From: Siderastrea siderea
Lineage: Eukaryota; Cnidaria; Anthozoa; Scleractinia; Rhizangiidae
Length of the DNA: 64,000 nucleotides
Direction of reading: 5' to 3'
Assembly: GCA_964030785.1 (NCBI GenBank)
Contig: OZ034968.1
Coordinates: 44,764,186 to 44,828,185 of the forward strand
In this document: positions 1 through 12,427 of the stretch, in pieces
Position numbering within the stretch: position 1 is the first letter of the stretch
Layout of the letters: each line of letters begins with the position of its first letter
The notes under the pieces: model-generated
Databases searched by the model: none
What the model saw: only the letters and a program-made list of their open reading frames with translations
What the model was told of the DNA's origin: nothing
Translations under genes and position numbers: made by a program

Positions 1-143
1 TCGATCCTGCAGCCTACTGGTTTTGAGAAGGCTACAAGACACCTTCGCTTATAACAACTACTTATTGTATTTAGTGCCCAGTAGCCCTGTACGATAACGT
101 AAAAATGATTTGAATTAATGTGTTTTGCTTTTGTTGCCCACAG

Positions 144-2327
144 GCTAAACCAAACAACATAGCTCTCGTCCATTCATTTATCAGAAGGAATACTCCTAAG
201 AAAGTCGACCCAGAGGTCAGTACACTAGGAAATTTGTTCAATTATTATTAATTAAATCACTGACTACTTCAACTCTGCTGATGTTGTGTAATTCTCTACC
301 GTTATACTCTACCAATCGTATCATGCGCAACTTTAAATTTATTTCCAACTTTTCATTCATAATTTCCAGGAAAAGAAAAAGCAACTTCGTATCGCGCTGA
401 AAGAAAAAGAAGAGAAAGAGAAGGAGAGACGGGAACAGCTCGAGTTACAGAAACAGCGAGAAATTGAGGAACGGAAAAGGTGAGAAGAATAACACCTATC
501 GTTTATTTGCTGGTGCATTTTGTTCAATTTCAGCATTCATTTTTTGATACAGCCCCTCGAAAGCGAAGATTATTAGAGTTCCACTAAATTATGGTTCTTG
601 GGGAGAAAGACAAGCAAACTGTTGAAAACTATACTCCATTCGACTCTTTACTGTGCCTCTGGTGCGCAGCGGTGCGCGTCCTCAAGATTCCCCATTGGAG
701 TTGTCAGTCACAATAGCTTAGTGGATAGTACAGAGGCTTGAGGCCACCTCTTACTCTTCCAGCGATAATTTTTCAACGGAACTTAGGCAAAGAGAAATCC
801 CGGAGCTTTCAACAAAACAAAACGTTAGAGACTAGTGGTCATTATTTGCATGATTTTGTTCAGTGAACCGATGATTGACGAACGAAATAGGTATAAGTTT
901 GAAGGTTACCTTTCTTCGATAAAAAGCACAGGTAAAATGGGAACAACAGCTTCTATAAGTTAACCCGATAACGTCCTTAAACAACCCGTGATATTCAATC
1001 CCACGTGCCTATGAAACCCGACTTTCAACCGTGATCGTGGTACGAGACTAGGGAATCTCGATTGAACTTGTACGAAAAATCCATCATTGGGTCAATTGTT
1101 TCATAGTTATTTCATTGCTTTAAAGTTGATACGTATGTTGAAAACAGACAGTTTCACCATTGCTAGCATTTTTTTTTTTTTTGTTATTTTCTTGCCGCTT
1201 TAGTAGGCAACTTTTATTTTCCATTTGCCTGATAAATTTCTTCTCCTTTACTGTGTGGATTTAGGAGAAGAGAAGAGCGGGCTAAAAAAGCAGCTGAGCA
1301 GAGAGCAGCCAAACTTCAAGCGCTTGAAGAGAAGAAACGGCAAGCTCAAGACCAAAGACAAACCATGGAAGAAAAAGCCAAGAAACTAAAAGAGAAGGAA
1401 GACGAAGAAAAAAAGAAACAGCGAATCCAGAAAAGGGCGGAGTTAGAAGCGAGAAGAAAGCAAGAAGAAGCTGCTAGACAACAGCGAAAACGTGAGCAGG
1501 AAGAGGAGGAGAAACGACAGCGAGAAGCTCTTCAAAAGAAGCAGGAGTTGGAAGAACAAGAAAGACAAAGGAAAATTGCTGAGGCAAAGCGACACCAAGA
1601 ACACAGAGAGAAAGAGTTAGAGAAAGAACGAGAGCTCGAGAAACAAAGGAAGCTGAAAGCGATTGAGGAGAAAGAGAAACGGCTTCGTGAAAAAGAAGAG
1701 AAAGAAAAAAAATCACGGGAGGAAAAACAGAAAATTGAACGCGAGAAGGAAGAAAGGGAGCGAGCAAGAATTGCGCAGCTTATCCGAGAGAAAGAAGAGG
1801 CTGTGCGACGCGAAAGAGAGCAGCGAGCGAGGGAAGAGAAGGAACGACAGGAGAGAGAGAAAAGACTTAAAGAAGAACGAGAAGCAGCGCTACGCGAAAA
1901 GAAACGCCAAGAAGAGAAGGAAAGAGAACGAATACGCGTTTTCGAGGAGCGAAATCTAGCCTCGGAGAACCTAAAATCGACCGCGTCATGCGACTCGTAC
2001 GAAATGACCCCGCCTCCCGCAAAGGTCATAAAACCGTCTACTCAGGAAAACTACAACATCGCTGATCTAAACAGCGACGATTCCACTGACGATGAAGACA
2101 ACCCGAGAAAGAAAATCCCCGCCTGGGCACGACCACCTGCCTTAACTGCTGCCATTTTTAAGCAGGCGTTCTCGAACATCGACGTGAACAGTATTTTTGA
2201 TAATGTTCCCGCGCCAAATTTGGACGCAATTTTTACGAAGAACAAGAAACGCTATAATCATCGCACAAGCTCGGCAATTTGGAATTCACCGCCCATGAGA
2301 CCAGTAAAGAAAGGAACTTACCTCTAG
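144..2327 (+). CDS. INCENP: Inner centromere protein, C-terminal exons (5' partial)
   Basis: Scaffold subunit of the chromosomal passenger complex, which carries Aurora B to centromeres and the midzone. Three exons are visible: 144-215 (after ..cccacag, before gtcagt), 370-479 (after ttccag, before gtgag) and 1265-2327 (after ggatttag); the phases join correctly (0, then 2). Exon 144-215 has the conserved VHSFIRRNTP segment. Exon 370-479 and the first ~700 nt of the last exon encode an almost uninterrupted E/K/R/Q stretch, the single alpha helix of the family. The C-terminus has the IN-box: an acidic SDDSTDDED patch, then PAWARPP, SIFDNVPAPNLDAIF and the RTSSAIWNSPP motif, whose TSS serines are the Aurora phosphorylation site in known INCENPs. 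The stop is TAG at 2325-2327. The N-terminal part lies left of the window. Antisense and frame-shifted ORFs here are by-products of the biased composition. Family assignment is very secure. Confidence 0.96.
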
Positions 2328-4145
2328 AACTCATTACAAGCTATTTTAAATGTACATTTGTCATTTTCAAATTCCGTGTAAGTTCGCAACGTTTAGAGAC
2401 CATACAAAAACGTTCAAATACCAAAAATATTTACGGTTCCAGTCAGCTTCGGGGAGAAAATCGTTTTAGAAGACTGTACATACCCTGCATAACACGGTAA
2501 ACTGAACTAATACTAGTAAGTTTTCATCTTATTGAACAGTTGAGGAATATAGCACTTTCGCTGTACATGTGTTTTCACAGAGTCTTAGAAACACAAATGA
2601 AACTATAGTACGGCAAGTAATGCTGCAGAAACTCAAGTTATAGGCGGGTGTTTCGATGGCTGTTTGTGCCAGACTAGTTCTCTCCTAGAACATATCAAAT
2701 GTGTATAACTCTACCTGAAAAATACGAAGGAAATGTTTTAAATTTTCTTTGTGATAAATATTTAAGATCTGCCTAACAAACGAGGTAACGTTGGTGCAAA
2801 AACTTTTCTGGATTTTTTCTCTGTTTAAGTACAAACGTTTAAATATTTGTTGCGTGAGCGAAATTCAGTACTGTACTGAGTGGAAATTATATGTATGGTT
2901 TTAACTTTCATCCAGAACATTTTGTATTTGTAGCAAATGGTACTTGTGCTTGCAATGAGCAAGAACATTTGTGCGCCAATGTTTCTTTGTTTGCAAGGGC
3001 CTTAATAGCCCATACAGAATTGCTCTGGGCTCTTAACCTATCAACTCTAGCCCTTATTGGGCTAGTCAACCAGTGCATGCATTTTTCAAAAGCCACGGTT
3101 TACGCCTGTCTAAAGTTTGTTGTTTACAAGTTTGTATACTATCCTTGTTGTTCACGGTTTCTCATCACGTCTTTGCTTGAGTGATCTGCTACTTTGAAAA
3201 TTCGTTCAAAATGAAAGAGTGACAACATTAACTTGACCTATTTCCTGCAACTGGGGCAAGGTGGTAGGGCTGGTGTACAGAATTAGGTCACTTGTACATA
3301 GACCAGTTTTCATTGACACAGTATTTGTCATTTTAGTACATTTTTAATATGATCAAGCATGAGAAAATACAACTGCCTGAGGTTCAATTATTGGAATTGT
3401 CATTTTCAATTTAACTTCCATGCAGTTCATTGCTAAACAGTTGTGACCTGTAATGCACTGTATGCTTGCATAGAAGCAAAAATATTTTTGTATATAGTTC
3501 CATTTTTATTAAGCCACGTTGTGTACGAGTGTCGGAAACCTCCCGATCAGATAATTGTAATTCCAGTACGACTCGACTATTTCCCGAAATATGACAACTG
3601 TGTACGCCGAACAGGTCAGTCTACTTCTGCAATAAACTTGTTTTAATAGCGGTAGAGAGATCGGACAATTACACATAAAACTGGCTCAGTTTTCCAGGGT
3701 GGTTTTTCAAGAACTGATACATTTGGAGTGCATCATTTTCCCCCCACCAGGAAACGATGCTTCCTCTATCTTTAAGATACCTTTAAGAAAAAGTTATCCT
3801 TTCGTCCCGTGCTTAAATACAGTGGAACCCCAACTTTACAGCCAACTTGTTATTACAGCCACATATTGCGGCCCAACCAAACTAATGCTTACTCAATCCT
3901 TGCAAAACCCATAGATTCGGTCACGCCATTAAACGGACTACCGTACGTCATGGGGATTTTGCTGCCGGTTTGTAAAAACTGCTCAGATTATGATTAAAGT
4001 GCCTTCGTTCACATACAAAATGCTCCTGGAACACCGAGAGGAAGGTATCAAGTGAGTTTTCGCGAGGGCTGAACAAACCATAATAAGCTTTTAACGATTT
4101 CTGCAAAACAACAGCAACACTTGCAAATGTTGTCCCACAGCCTCT
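2328..4145 (+). other. INCENP 3' UTR and spacer; possible poly(A) signal at 3631
   Basis: No convincing coding region follows the INCENP stop. An AATAAA lies at 3631-3636 and could end a ~1.3 kb 3' UTR; no nearer canonical hexamer was noticed. Short ORFs here (for example around 2891-3184) show no family signature. From about 3820 the sequence looks like a degenerate repeat. Confidence 0.4.
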
Positions 4146-4242
4146 GCCTCGTCTTCAGGCGCTGGTTTAGCGCGGGCAAACAGGGAGCGCAGCGCGTCGT
4201 GGGAAGGATGTATTAAGGAGGGACGCCTGGGGACGAAGCAGC
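4146..4242. mobile_element. Short foldback MITE (CTGCCTCGTC family)
   Basis: The left end reads ctgcctcgtcttcaggcg and the right end cgcctggggacgaagcag, an imperfect terminal inverted repeat around a GC-rich core. The same ends and similar core words occur at 53959-54098, so this is a dispersed family. No target duplication was resolved. Confidence 0.55.
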
Positions 4243-4244
4243 CA

Positions 4245-4421
4245 CAGCCTAGTACCCAGGCGTTCTCCTCCCGCTCACTCGACTCGACTTGGTGCGAAAT
4301 GTCGCGAGGTCACCGAATGAGGTCCCTGGAGAACGCGTTCTTGCGGAATGCCATTCGGTGACGTCACGAAATTTCGCACCAAGTAGTGTGAGCGAGAAGA
4401 GAACGCCTGGGTGCTAGGCTG
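4245..4421. mobile_element. Palindromic MITE, ~177 bp
   Basis: Starts cagcctagtacccaggcgtt and ends as the inverse (aacgcctgggtgctaggctg). The inverted similarity continues inward through cttggtgcgaaat and tcaccgaatg, so nearly the whole element is palindromic. No coding capacity and no clear target duplication. Confidence 0.6.
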
Positions 4422-4560
4422 GTTTTCCCAAAGTTTTCAAGTTGTAATCAGGAGCCCATTATGTTGTAATCCATTTCCGTCTTTTGCCTCTTCACAGTGT
4501 TAAGAAAAATGGCTGACGTAGTCCTTTAACACGTCCAGGTTTTTGTTGGCCGATGACAGC

Positions 4561-5210
4561 ACAGGCGGCCCAAGCTCAAGTTGTCTGTCATATGATATTA
4601 CGAAATAGCGGTCAAAGCGAAATTATAAGAGTTTGTATGGGGATATTTACGATATGCTTTAGAAAACACAAATACTACAAAATTCTGAATAAAAATACCT
4701 TATCTTGCTTCCATGGTGTCTTACTTGCTGTCGGTGCCCTTACTTTTCCGATTTGTGACGATTTTTGCGAGTTTTAGCTCCCTCGGTTTTCCACTCTAAG
4801 AGAAAGAGTCCTTTCTCTTAGAGTGGAAAACCGAGGGACCTAAAACTCGGTTCCTTCTCTGAGTACCGGGGAACGAATGACGTAAAACAAAAGAAACAAT
4901 AGACGTAAAACAATTCAACTCCAAAATAGAACCAAATTACAATGTCTCGCAAACAAAAGAAGGACAATGTGCTCCGGTACCTGAAGAAAGACCCTAAAAC
5001 TCGCAAAAATCGTCACAAATCGGAAAAGTAAGGGCACAGACAGCAAGTAAGACACCATGGAAGTAAGATAAGGTATTTTTATTCAGAATTTTGTAGCATT
5101 TGTGTTTTCTAAAGCATATCGTAAATATCCCCATACAAACTCTTATAATTTCGCTTTGACCGCTATTTCGCAATATCATATGACACACAACTTGAGCTTG
5201 GGCCGCCTGT
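4561..5210. mobile_element. Mutator-type foldback element with long TIRs and 9-bp target duplication
   Basis: The terminal inverted repeats start ACAGGCGGCCCAAGCTCAAG and extend about 215 bp on each side (4561-~4776 and ~4993-5210), nearly identical; this is why similar ORFs appear on opposite strands. The flanks are GATGACAGC (4552-4560) and GATGATAGC (5211-5219), a 9-bp duplication with one mismatch. Long TIRs plus a 9-bp duplication is the Mutator (MULE) signature. The ~215 bp core encodes nothing recognisable, so it is non-autonomous. Confidence 0.72.
4771..4846. repeat. Near-perfect 36-bp-arm hairpin inside the MULE-like element
   Basis: Arm 4771-4806 and arm 4811-4846 are reverse complements except for one base pair, separated by a 4-nt loop (agtc). 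The left arm is the innermost part of the left TIR, and a fragment of the same word recurs at ~4990, so the hairpin looks like a secondary inverted copy of the TIR edge. Confidence 0.85.
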
Positions 5211-5551
5211 GATGATAGCTACATTAATGGGTTCCACTATGACATCTCCGACGATGGATAGCCTAACACAAAATCCATCCACTCTTCAAACATCTATACA
5301 CAGTACTACGGTTTGTTGTTGCGAAATCGCACATCCTATAATAACTCTCTGTCGAGATTCCTATACTGTGGGTTACCAGAGGATTTTCTTGTTCAGTCAT
5401 GATGGGGGTTCGTTATGTAGGCTTTCCACTGTATGTTCATTTATCTATCGGCCCTCAACCAACCCCCTCGAAGATGCATGAGAAAAACCTCTGGCGGCCG
5501 TTACATTGCTGGTAATACCATGTGAGAATTTTTTAGTGAAAAGTAAACTAA

Positions 5552-5964
5552 GGGGCCGTTCACATGATACCGGAAAGACTTTCATTCCAGAACGAGTTCA
5601 TTCCATCCCCATATATTTCTCTGTATCTGTTTACATGATACCGAGACGAAATTTAGTTCCCGCACAAGTCCAGAATGAGTTCATTCCGGTTTTCAATCCG
5701 AATGAAATTCTCGTTCTGGTATGATATTTCATTCTGGTATCATGTAAACTGAAAACGAACTCCGTTCGAGATGAAAACGCAAACCGTGTAGTCTGGGGCG
5801 AGTGGCGCATGCATATCGTTTTCAAGATGACGGACAAAACGGTCGTTTTCAAGATGGCTAAACCGGTCGATTTTGTCATGTGAATGCAAACATGAAACAA
5901 ACTTCATTCTGGAACGAAACTCATTCCGGAATGAAACTCATTCTGGTATCATGTGAACAGCCCC
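5552..5964. mobile_element. PIF/Harbinger-like MITE, 413 bp
   Basis: Starts GGGGCCGTTCACATGATACC and ends GGTATCATGTGAACAGCCCC, flanked on both sides by TAA (5549-5551, 5965-5967). A 3-bp TAA duplication is typical of PIF/Harbinger. Internally it has many degenerate repeats of an attcyggaatgaa word. No transposase ORF. Confidence 0.7.
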
Positions 5965-6257
5965 TAACATGGTCTTCCAGAATGAACAGATTCTGTGGCA
6001 GTTTGCACTATCAATATACTCGAGCTGACGGCAAAGAAATAGACGGGGAGCTGGGAAGTTAGGAGAAGGGGGTGGGAAATGGGGTTCCCAGGGATTAAAG
6101 GGTAGGGAACGTGGAGAGTTCAGTCCATCCTGTCCCTCAGTCCCTTCCCCTCACAAATTCTGATTGCATAATAAAACTGTGCAACTCGTTGGTGCAATTT
6201 CAACACTTTACCAGGCACAAGACTCATTTTCTCATCTAATCAGGTAACATACAGTTG

Positions 6258-8467
6258 TTAAACCTGAAGTTTAACTGTGGACCTGACTTCAATGGATCTA
6301 AGCTTCTTTTTAACAGTTTGGATGTCACGCCTTAACTCTTGCACTGAGTATACCACTGGTAGCTTAGTACAAAATGCACTAAGCTTCCTAACAGCTTCTC
6401 TTAGATACGTATTGTTGTATCCTTGTGGTTCTAAGACATTAGCGTCACTAAACATAACCGGAAAAAGACCCTCACAAACAACATGCAAATCCTGAAACTG
6501 CATTGTTGATGTACAAGTGCCCATCTTTGTTTCACATGTCGATAAACAAAAGCGGTTGTTTCCCGCCCAACATTCTGCGTCAGATTTACATTTTTTCTGC
6601 TCAAGAAGTGTCTTTATAAAGGCATAAGGAAACATCAGATCGAGATCAATGATTTTAACGACTGAGTCACTGGTGATTCCATAATTTCCTAGGTGTAAAT
6701 CGCAAGATTGCACCAACCCGTACGGACTGTCTGACACGTCCAATATTAGATCCAATATTGAATACGCAAACTCAAACTTTTCAAGATTGGTCGCCGGGAC
6801 ATTCATCTGAAACAATGTACTAAAAATAGGATACTTAGTGAAAGACAGCGTTTTGTCTAAAATGACGCCAGTATATTGGACATAAAAAGTTGCAGCATTT
6901 AAAATCTTTCCTAGATAATAATTTAACATATCCTGAAGTGGATGTAGAGCATCAGGCAAGCACAGGTCTAGTAACTCCCAAGTGTACAGGTCTGGAAACA
7001 TTTTGGAGGCGATAAAAGGTACTTTCTCGAGCACGTACAATCCACCACAATATCCATAGAAATCCACGGTATGCTTGCTGTCATTCAAGGTTATTAACAT
7101 CATGGGTTCCATGTATTGCAGTAAAGAGATAAATGTCCTGGCCTCTGAGCCTGTCACTGTCCCATCACCGTCACCATCACCGAGCTTCAGTAAAACAGAT
7201 GTGAGTTCACTGCATCGTGGACAATCACCAAACAAAGTTCTCACCCTGGATGAAACATCATTCTCATATGATGCCACTGCGTCATTGTCAGTTATGTTCT
7301 GGCGTTTTCCAAATTCCTCAAACCAGGTCACATTGACTTTAAGTATGACTTGCTGTCCTTCCCAATCTCCGTCGTAAATATTCTTTTCAGGTACTGAAGA
7401 GAGACACTGTCCAAGATGGATGTTGTTCCTTTCACAAAGATCAGAGCACAGTGGTCCCGACACATTTCCTACCTCATGCGCTGAACACTGCAACAGCAAC
7501 ACAGCTCAAATTAATTTATTATATGACAATTTGGAGTTTCTCATGTCATTGTCTTTTTGTATCCAGGGGAATGCGTGGTGCAGGATCAAAACCTACTTAC
7601 TCCTAAGGTAACTATTACAGCGATCTAGTCACAGTACCAACGCGCCATTATTACAGTGCATCGATTACAATTGCGGTTGCTAGGAATACAACAAAATTAC
7701 AAGTTACTAACGGAATATAAATGACAGTTATTGACAACGATGAAATAACACAGCAAAGGAAAAGAAACTAGGCAAAGATACTTACAAACTTTGTGTGACC
7801 TTGAACACGTTAGACGGAAAAGCACGGTAGATAACTTAACGGAATACTGAGATGATGATACTGCAAACTTTAAAGCGAACTGACCCAAAATAAACGATGA
7901 ACCTTACAAAATGATCCAGAAACAAAGGAAATTATGCGGGAAAATCTAACAGAATATAAATTACGGTAACTGAAAGAATGTGAAAAGAATGTGAATAACT
8001 AAACAAAGAACGAACACGATGAAACATATTTGTCAGGGAATGCGGCCGCAACAGTAACCCTCACCCCCATATTTCAAACCAACATCCATATGATTTTTCA
8101 TACCCTCTTTTCGCCTTTTAAAGTGCAGCTCGACAAAACCTGTAGCCAGGTTGAGACCAGTCTGCAAAGCCCAATACCCCTGCCAATTTTGAAGTTTTCC
8201 AAACCAGATCTGCCGAGTTTGGAAGAAAGCTGGAAGATTCCGAAGATATAAAGCAATGATTTCATTAGACATGTTACGGTTCGCCTGGAGTACTTTTACT
8301 CCCGGCGAGCATTGTAAACAAACTTTGTGTTCATTAAAGAAGTTACTTACCAGCTGATTAAGGACAACAGGCATGTTGCACTTTGAATATATGTGGATTA
8401 TATTCACTGGTAGGACAAGAGCAGCAACAGTTGTTGCGATTATGGCCTTAAGCTTCCATCCTGCCAT
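6258..8467 (-). CDS. DIPK1: FAM69/DIPK1-type divergent protein kinase, copy 1 (448 aa)
   Basis: A type II membrane kinase-like protein of the secretory pathway. Exon 1 (8467-8351) encodes the start and a hydrophobic anchor (about residues 7-27); its donor is CTG|GTAAGT. The intron holds the ORF read-through. Exon 2 (7487-6258, after ttgctgttgcag) encodes the rest in one piece; phase 0. Visible features: Cys-rich block CSDLCERNNIHLGQC just after the junction; VILKV with the putative strand-3 lysine near residue 89; an EF-hand-like loop of form DxDxDGxxxxxE near residues 143-154, which the FAM69 family carries inside its kinase N-lobe; CDLHLGNYG near 302-310 (catalytic-loop equivalent) and DLD near 320 (the DFG equivalent); then further cysteines. 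Length matches the family. The start is preceded by a likely acceptor (tttattcag), so a 5' UTR intron is expected. A paralogue lies at 33161-35053 in the opposite direction. Which of DIPK1A, B or C it corresponds to cannot be told by eye. Confidence 0.9.
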
Positions 8468-8950
8468 GATGCTCCGCGGTGTTCTGCTGCACCTGAATAA
8501 AAAAGACAAAACTGGATTGGACTCCCTGGAACAAAAAATGTCTCTGAGATGCGTGCAAAGACCACAACCGTTCTCCTAAAACTGATGTGTAACTACTCCC
8601 TGTTACACGCCATTAATCGCAACAAAAATACTTAAGATTCGTGCTTATGCAGTATTGAAAGAGTAGAGAAATAGCTCTCTTGTGATGTTTTAACCGCATT
8701 ACACTACTCGATTTTAACAGTAGGAGCTGTATTTGTAAACGAAGTACAGCCCGTTTGCTTTCTCACTGAGACTTGTCCCCGGGACTTGTCCTATAAGAGA
8801 ACCACGAGTGAAGTGAATGCTTTATCAAAAATGTTGCATCACATAAATGAGAAGCAATATTTCCCCCGACATCGACAGAGTAATTTTTTGAAAGGTAGAT
8901 ACCAGCAGATACCATCCTCCCGTCGTCTGTTCTCTTGTAAGAGGTTACTA
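8468..8950. other. Upstream region of DIPK1 copy 1
   Basis: Between the first coding exon and the LINE tail. It should hold the 5' UTR exon and promoter of the minus-strand gene, but no TATA box or other element could be fixed. Confidence 0.35.
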
Positions 8951-9235
8951 GTAAGTAAGTAAGTAAGTAAAGCCTTTATTTAAAGAGGGTAAAACACATA
9001 ATAGTATATACATACTAATAAACTTGTGGCCCTCTGTACTAAAACTATATAATATTAAAAATACATATATATATACACGTAACTATTTACTATTTATAAT
9101 ACTGAGTAGATAGAATTAAAAATGTAAATAAATAAATAATCAAGAAAAATAAGTAAATGAAGAAACAAATAATTAATAAGTAAATAAATAAAATAAATAA
9201 ATGAATAAACAAATAAACTAAAAGAATAGTATCAT
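8951..9235 (-). repeat. LINE 3' tail and A/T-rich simple repeats
   Basis: Begins (GTAA)n followed by agcctttatttaaagagggtaa, which on the minus strand reads as an aataaaggct(tact)n tail typical of CR1/L2-like LINE 3' ends. After it come about 170 bp of (AAAT)n-like low-complexity sequence. Orientation is opposite to the RT remnant that follows. Confidence 0.55.
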
Positions 9236-9400
9236 CTTTATGCAGATGATACTACACTGACGGCATCCGCGGATATCACCAAGTGCGATGGCCTTAATCT
9301 GACTCTTACTAACGCGTTACACGAGGTGGAGCATTGGGCAAATGCAAACAAACTCCCGCTCAATGAAAAGAAGACTAAAACCCTGCTCACAATACAGTGA
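9236..9400 (+). pseudogene. LINE reverse transcriptase fragment (YADD region)
   Basis: A 54-codon open stretch starts LYADDTTLTASADI, with the YADD catalytic motif of reverse transcriptase, and runs on to HWANANKLPLNEKKTK, the usual sequence after the active site in CR1/L2-like non-LTR retrotransposons. It ends in TGA, and neither the fingers region upstream nor the thumb region downstream is present, so this is a dead fragment. Confidence 0.82.
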
Positions 9401-9692
9401 AACGTATTGTGAAACGTCACAATACAGTGTTAACGACAGTCTTCCCACGCATTTTACATCACTGCACTCACGAAGTTGAAGCAACCGAGACAACTGATAT
9501 ATCATAGCCGCGGCGGCAGTGATTTGAGCACACTCAGTCTTAAATACATCCCCATTTTTCTATCAGTTTCTCTGTAGTAAATGAAGTTTGTTACCCAAAA
9601 AGGCCATGGGTATAAAAAAGCGTTGTTTTAGCAACTCTCTTCTCGGCGTTTGATGAAACAGATGAAACAGTGAATGAAGAAGAAAGCCAATC

Positions 9693-10347
9693 ATGTAAGC
9701 ATTCAATTCACTGAATTTGCTTACGGTACTTTCATTTTTGTTTGTGATTGGCCTGTATAACGCTGCAAGTAAAAATTGCACCCCGTCATCGGTCAGCTTA
9801 CCTTTTTAACTGCTTAAGGGATTAATAACAGCAGAGACAATTAGGTTACCGGTATACTTTCACTGAGCAGCTGGGTTAAGAGATTAATATGCATGGTGGT
9901 TGATTAAATTTTGAAATTGTGTGCATTAATTTGACGCTTTAGTGAAGCGGTTAATGTTTTACAAGCCGCTGTGTTATGGTGTGTATGGGAACTGGGCAAT
10001 TTAGGTTAAATAAGTTATTAAGCTTAACGTGTATGAACGGTGCCATACCGCATATAACTTGTTATAATTTCTGGAAAGAGAGAATTTATCAGCGGGCGTC
10101 GATTGAGAGAACCTTTATATCCAAGGCCACAGCATTCTTGCCGTTCTTTGGCGTCTCACGATTTAACATACTTAGCGAGTGTTTGATAAGCACATAATCT
10201 TCTCCAGTTTTTGAAGTTAAAATCGCTGGATAGTTCAAATTAATTTCACCACTGAATTTACGTCGACAACTATTTAAAAAACTGTTTTAATTTATTATAT
10301 TTACAGTAAATTGTGCTGTGCTTTTTACATAATCATTTTCGGACAAT
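9693..10347 (+). repeat. R-block repeat, copy R1
   Basis: From gcattcaattcactgaatttg to cattttcggacaat it matches R2 (21490-22268) and partly R3 (22661-23043) in the same orientation. Shared words include gtgattggcctgtataacgc and tatgaacggt. No coding capacity. It is cut at 10347 where a GC-rich sequence starts. Confidence 0.75.
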
Positions 10348-10681
10348 AGCAGGGACGGCGGAGCGTATTTTGAAGTGGGGAGGCTGAAAACGAGCGCCGG
10401 GGCGCGAGTTGGTAGGGGGTTCTTGGGGCATCCTGCCCCAGAAATTTTTGAAATCGAGAGTCTTGGAAATCGTATTTACAGCATTCTCCGCGAGATACTT
10501 CTTGAAATAATTAGCCTGGATAAAGCGTAAAATGAAAGGTACTGTTAGTGCTTACAGCAATATTTTGGAGGTTATTTCTCAGCCTTCCGGTCTCCTACGC
10601 TAACCTGCGGTTTTTTGACACAAGCTTCTCGTCTGTGGGAAGGAAGCATACGCTGAGAAAATGTTAAAAATACGTAAACAC
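10348..10681 (+). mobile_element. Possible hAT-like 5' end interrupting R1
   Basis: Starts CAGGGACGGCGGAGCG at the exact point where R1 homology stops; 5'-CAGGG with a GC-rich start is common in hAT-type elements. The matching inverted end was not found, so this may be a truncated copy. Confidence 0.3.
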
Positions 10682-10971
10682 GATGAGAATTTGAGGAATT
10701 TACAAATTGGCTAGGGGGGTGTATTGACGATGTTTGGTCGCCACACACTTTAGTGGTTTTACGTGTCTATAATGTCATGCCAGTGAAGGTTAAAAAAAGT
10801 GTGTCGCCTGATATCAGCATAGGATTTCATAGGATAATAATTGTTCCTTTACTTTCAATTAGCATGATCATGAAATTATAGAACAAATACGTAAAACCAC
10901 CAAAGGGTGTAGCGACCACACACCGTCAATGCACCCCCCTAGCCAATGTGTAAATTCCTCAAATTCTCATC
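10682..10971. mobile_element. Foldback MITE, ~290 bp
   Basis: Inverted arms of about 83 bp, 10682-10765 and ~10889-10971, starting gatgagaatttgaggaattt, with a few mismatches (including cattgg/aattgg and ttagtgg/ttggtgg). The core is ~120 bp and non-coding. No target duplication is evident. Confidence 0.68.
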
Positions 10972-12427
10972 AAAAGAAAGGAAGTTTGCATAGCACTACT
11001 GTGGAATTCAGATAACAACAAAGCCGTCTACAGAACAGAGTTTCGATAGTGCATCACTTTCAAAAAATATATTGTCCAAACCAAGACCGCCCAAGCAAAG
11101 TAAAATAGCGCAAAGTATGTGTAAAAGATTCAGTTTCATGTTCCGGTAGTTTTATTCAATTCGTCCGGTTAGTTTTCATATAATTCAGAAAAGACGTGAA
11201 TTTGGCGACTTCGTTATATTTTGGTGCAGAAAGTGAGTTTATAATAGCTGCCCAAACTTTTTGTTCGTTGCGGATAGCCAAATGCGGTTTGGAACTAACT
11301 ATAACGATACATTGAACTTACTTTATCTGGAGTTATTACGCTTTTCAGTCAAATTTGGAAAGCGCTGGGCCGGTCCAAACTTTGAAGTCCGTCTGGGGTT
11401 GTTATTTTGACGTTTAAATTGCACCGTAATTTCTGTTCCTACGATTTTGAGGAAACTTGAAGAGTCAAGGTAAGATGTTATAATAAGCTGATTCTAGAAG
11501 TTTAAACCAAATCGTAGCGCTCAGTTTTGTAAGAATAGCAATTTTATCAAAAAAGTAGTGTTCAATAAAAGCAAAATCACGCAAAATTAACGAATAGTAC
11601 ATCTACGTGTTGATATACGTATTACTCCTCGATAAATTGTGTGTAAAATGCGAAAGTTTCAAGGCAATCGAGTAAGAAATGACGATGTTATTAGAGTGTT
11701 TAGAGAGGTATAGAGCGCGTCGTTTATTTCGATCAAGTCACCTTAAGGACGTTCGCGCGAAAAACTTCTACAATACAGATTTTTTTCATACTTTGGCTAC
11801 AGTCAGATAATGAGTTACTTATGTCAGAAATGTAAAAAAATTGGGGGGGGGGGGGGTCACCGACTTCGTTTTCGAAATGAAGCGCGTCAAAAACTTCCTC
11901 AATTTTGACAAATCGGCCCTCCTAACTCGACATGGCCTCAGTGCTTGTTAGTTGAAAAATATCAAAAATGATTCCCTGTAGACCCACTTTCTTAGTCAAA
12001 TTTTACTTGCGTGGGTCTGTTAAGTAAATAATTTGAACCGGTGTCATCCTTTTAGTTAAACTCAACCTCTAAGATCGACTTTAACGAACACCGTGCAGCT
12101 TCAATAATAGTAGAATTCGATGATGCGAGGGCAGAAAAGTTAAAAAAAATCAAACTTCTACAATACAGATTTTCTTTAATTTTTCACAAAACGTAGATAA
12201 TCGACAAAGAAAGTGATCTATCAAAAGAAAATATGGGGTCACCGAACATTTAAGAGAGTTAAACCCGTGCATAGATATTAAAGTGCCCAGTAGTGCTATG
12301 TATCTCCACAGTTCTTCAACAGCGCGCGCGCTCAATGCATGACGTGACATAACATCACAAGGTGAATTGTGTGCGCAGTAAGGATGCGCAGAAACAATTC
12401 GCGCGTAATAATTATTACGCCGTAATA
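10972..12427. other. Gene-free spacer
   Basis: No ORF of interest. It contains a run of G at ~11845-11857, a direct repeat of the word acttctacaatacagatttt at ~11764 and ~12148, and a palindromic taataattatta cluster near 12405-12435, where the A-block begins. Confidence 0.4.

Noticed and set aside
1474..2029. ORFs antisense or frame-shifted to the INCENP last exon
   Set aside because: They mirror the E/K/R-rich helix; the sense frame has the IN-box and proper splice phases.
2891..3184. 97-codon ORF after INCENP
   Set aside because: No signal peptide, domain or splice support; lies in the likely 3' UTR.
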